Shown here: positions 53,861 to 54,669 of the stretch, one piece after another | Numbering within the stretch: the first letter of the stretch is position 1 | How the letters are laid out: the number at the start of each line of letters is the position of its first letter | Source: Candidatus Scotarchaeum otlingeri | Lineage (GTDB): Archaea; Thermoproteota; Nitrososphaeria; Geothermarchaeales; JDFR-13 | DNA: 54,669 nucleotides | Assembly: GCA_002011075.2 (NCBI GenBank) | Contig: MTMA02000006.1 | Location: 356,860-411,528, forward strand | Reading direction: 5' to 3' | Notes under the pieces: generated by a model | The model's database searches: none | What the model was told of the DNA's origin: nothing | Seen by the model: the letters and a program-made list of their open reading frames with translations, nothing else | Made by a program: the position numbers and the translations under genes

Positions 53861-54287
53861 AGACCGATTTGGCGAAGGAGTAATAGACTTCGCTATACCC
53901 AGAAAAAATAGGCTAATTATTAAAGTAGATGCTTCAATCGTTAAAGAGATAGCAATGTTTATCAAGGAAAACGGGTTCGATATGCCTATATCTGCTGGCG
54001 CAACGGATTATCCTAAGGACAAACGCTTCGAGGTTTTCTGGGTTATATGGTCCTCGATACATAACCTGGTATTAATCCTAAAAACAGATATCGATAGAGA
54101 TAACGCTGAAATAGATAGTCTTGTAGAGGTTTGGAGGGGAGTGCAAAAATTTGAGAGAGAAACGTGGGAATTAATGGGGATTAATTATAAGGGGCATCCG
54201 AAGCTTAAACCCTTACTGTTACCGGAAGACTGGGATGAAGGATATCCCTTACGAAAAGACTTCTCGCTGAGTCCGTATAAGGTGTAG
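53835..54287 (+). CDS. nuoC: Complex I subunit C (NuoC/FpoC)
   Basis: About 150 residues; the frame opens at GTG 53826, and ATG 53835 is favoured by GGTGAT just before. The NuoC signature is present: FERETWELMGINYKGHPKL, then LLPEDWDEGYPLRKDF. It supports the NuoD subunit and is not fused to it. It overlaps nuoB. Confidence 0.93.
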   Translation: MKELEKKLRDRFGEGVIDFAIPRKNRLIIKVDASIVKEIAMFIKENGFDMPISAGATDYPKDKRFEVFWVIWSSIHNLVLILKTDIDRDNAEIDSLVEVWRGVQKFERETWELMGINYKGHPKLKPLLLPEDWDEGYPLRKDFSLSPYKV

Positions 54288-54291
54288 ATAT

Positions 54292-54669
54292 ATGGGTATC
54301 GCAAGGGTAGAAGAAGTAGAAGAATTAAAGGATGGGTTGATGAGGGTCAGTATCGGGCCGCAACATCCAATTAGCGGTCAAGGTAGAATACTTGTTGTTA
54401 CCGATGGAGAGACCGTCTATGATATCGAGATAGACATCGGATATAGCCATCGGGGAATAGAAAAGATTCTGGAGAATAGAATATACATTCATGGTATAGT
54501 CCCGTTAGAAAGAATGGTGATGCTAGATACATCACCAATAACTATGTGTTATGTAAGAGCGTTAGAAGAATTGTATGGTGTCGAGGCCCCCCCTAGAGCA
54601 CAATACATCAGAACCATTATTTTAGAGATGAACCGAATAATCAGCCATACATATGCATTAGGACTATTC
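54292..54669 (+). CDS. nuoD: Complex I subunit D (NuoD/FpoD), partial at the right edge
   Basis: 126 residues are visible and the frame runs off the window. SIGPQHPISGQGRILVV, DIGYSHRGIEKILENR and PLERMVMLDTS are the usual NuoD quinone-site segments, including the His of SHRGIEK. It begins 4 nt after nuoC. The rest of the operon (nuoH and onward) lies outside. Confidence 0.95.
   Translation, partial: MGIARVEEVEELKDGLMRVSIGPQHPISGQGRILVVTDGETVYDIEIDIGYSHRGIEKILENRIYIHGIVPLERMVMLDTSPITMCYVRALEELYGVEAPPRAQYIRTIILEMNRIISHTYALGLF

Noticed and set aside
1-54669. CRISPR arrays, insertion sequences, prophage or integration sites
   Set aside because: No regularly spaced repeats, transposase, integrase or phage genes are visible; the tRNA-Gln is not flanked by a duplicated tRNA end.

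Overview
The window is a 54.7-kb, AT-rich, densely coded stretch of an archaeal chromosome. It holds about 55 protein genes and one tRNA gene, with short or overlapping junctions. Archaeal markers are a thermosome, aIF1, family B DNA polymerase, ATP-dependent ligase, GGPP synthase and geranylgeranyl reductase for ether lipids, a short XPF nuclease, Hjc-like resolvase, Lhr helicase, Trm112-like and LSm proteins, TrmB and archaeal GlyRS. Many genes have a TATA element about 25 nt before the start codon (leaderless transcripts), others a GGTGATC/GGAGGTG Shine-Dalgarno. The doubly interrupted tRNA-Gln, the short XPF and the SMC-like/kleisin/winged-helix operon point to a thermophilic Thermoproteota-type (TACK) lineage. 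I cannot place it more precisely.

Layout. 1-7.3 kb: end of an upstream gene, a DUF92 membrane protein, a giant secreted subtilase, PyrE, and a bacterial/eukaryotic-type GAPDH followed by an orphan gene. 7.3-12.4 kb: a membrane protein/winged-helix pair, GGPP synthase, a degenerate CcmF-like membrane protein, a UppP-type lipid diphosphatase, a candidate structured RNA and tRNA-Gln(CUG). 12.4-20.8 kb: flavin reductase-like and UPF0282 genes, the SMC-related/kleisin/winged-helix operon, Lhr helicase, DUF211 and a VIT-type metal transporter. 20.8-31.8 kb: glutamate dehydrogenase, a nucleotidyltransferase, TrmB, XPF, a metallo-hydrolase, an FAD oxidoreductase, Trm112-like/CPBP/zinc-ribbon genes, aIF1, a Trm5-like methyltransferase and protein disulfide oxidoreductase. 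31.9-37.1 kb: a PolB/DHH/ligase operon. 37-48.4 kb: a glycosidase-like protein, SurE, geranylgeranyl reductase, a phosphodiesterase, Hjc-like nuclease, GlyRS, a Cys-rich protein, DUF99, a LarA-like protein, site-2 protease, an N-acetyltransferase, a sugar nucleotidyltransferase and LSm. 48.5-51.7 kb: thermosome, TatA, an MDP-1-like phosphatase and an Sfm1-like SPOUT methyltransferase. 51.9 kb to the end: the start of a complex I operon whose first gene is FrhB/FpoF-like.

The most striking points are these. (1) A three-subunit SMC-type operon has an ATPase far too short for a canonical SMC. (2) The FrhB/FpoF-like gene heading the complex I operon has lost every C-terminal cysteine that normally binds a cluster. 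(3) A family B polymerase keeps intact polymerase motifs but has lost most exonuclease metal ligands, and sits with a DHH protein and a ligase. (4) A tRNA-Gln has an anticodon-loop intron and an extra D-loop insertion. (5) A class I GAPDH sits in an archaeal genome. (6) A CcmF-like protein has an eroded WWD motif. No CRISPR array, insertion sequence or prophage was seen. The only gene-free stretch longer than 300 bases is 11948-12395, which holds the candidate RNA and the tRNA.
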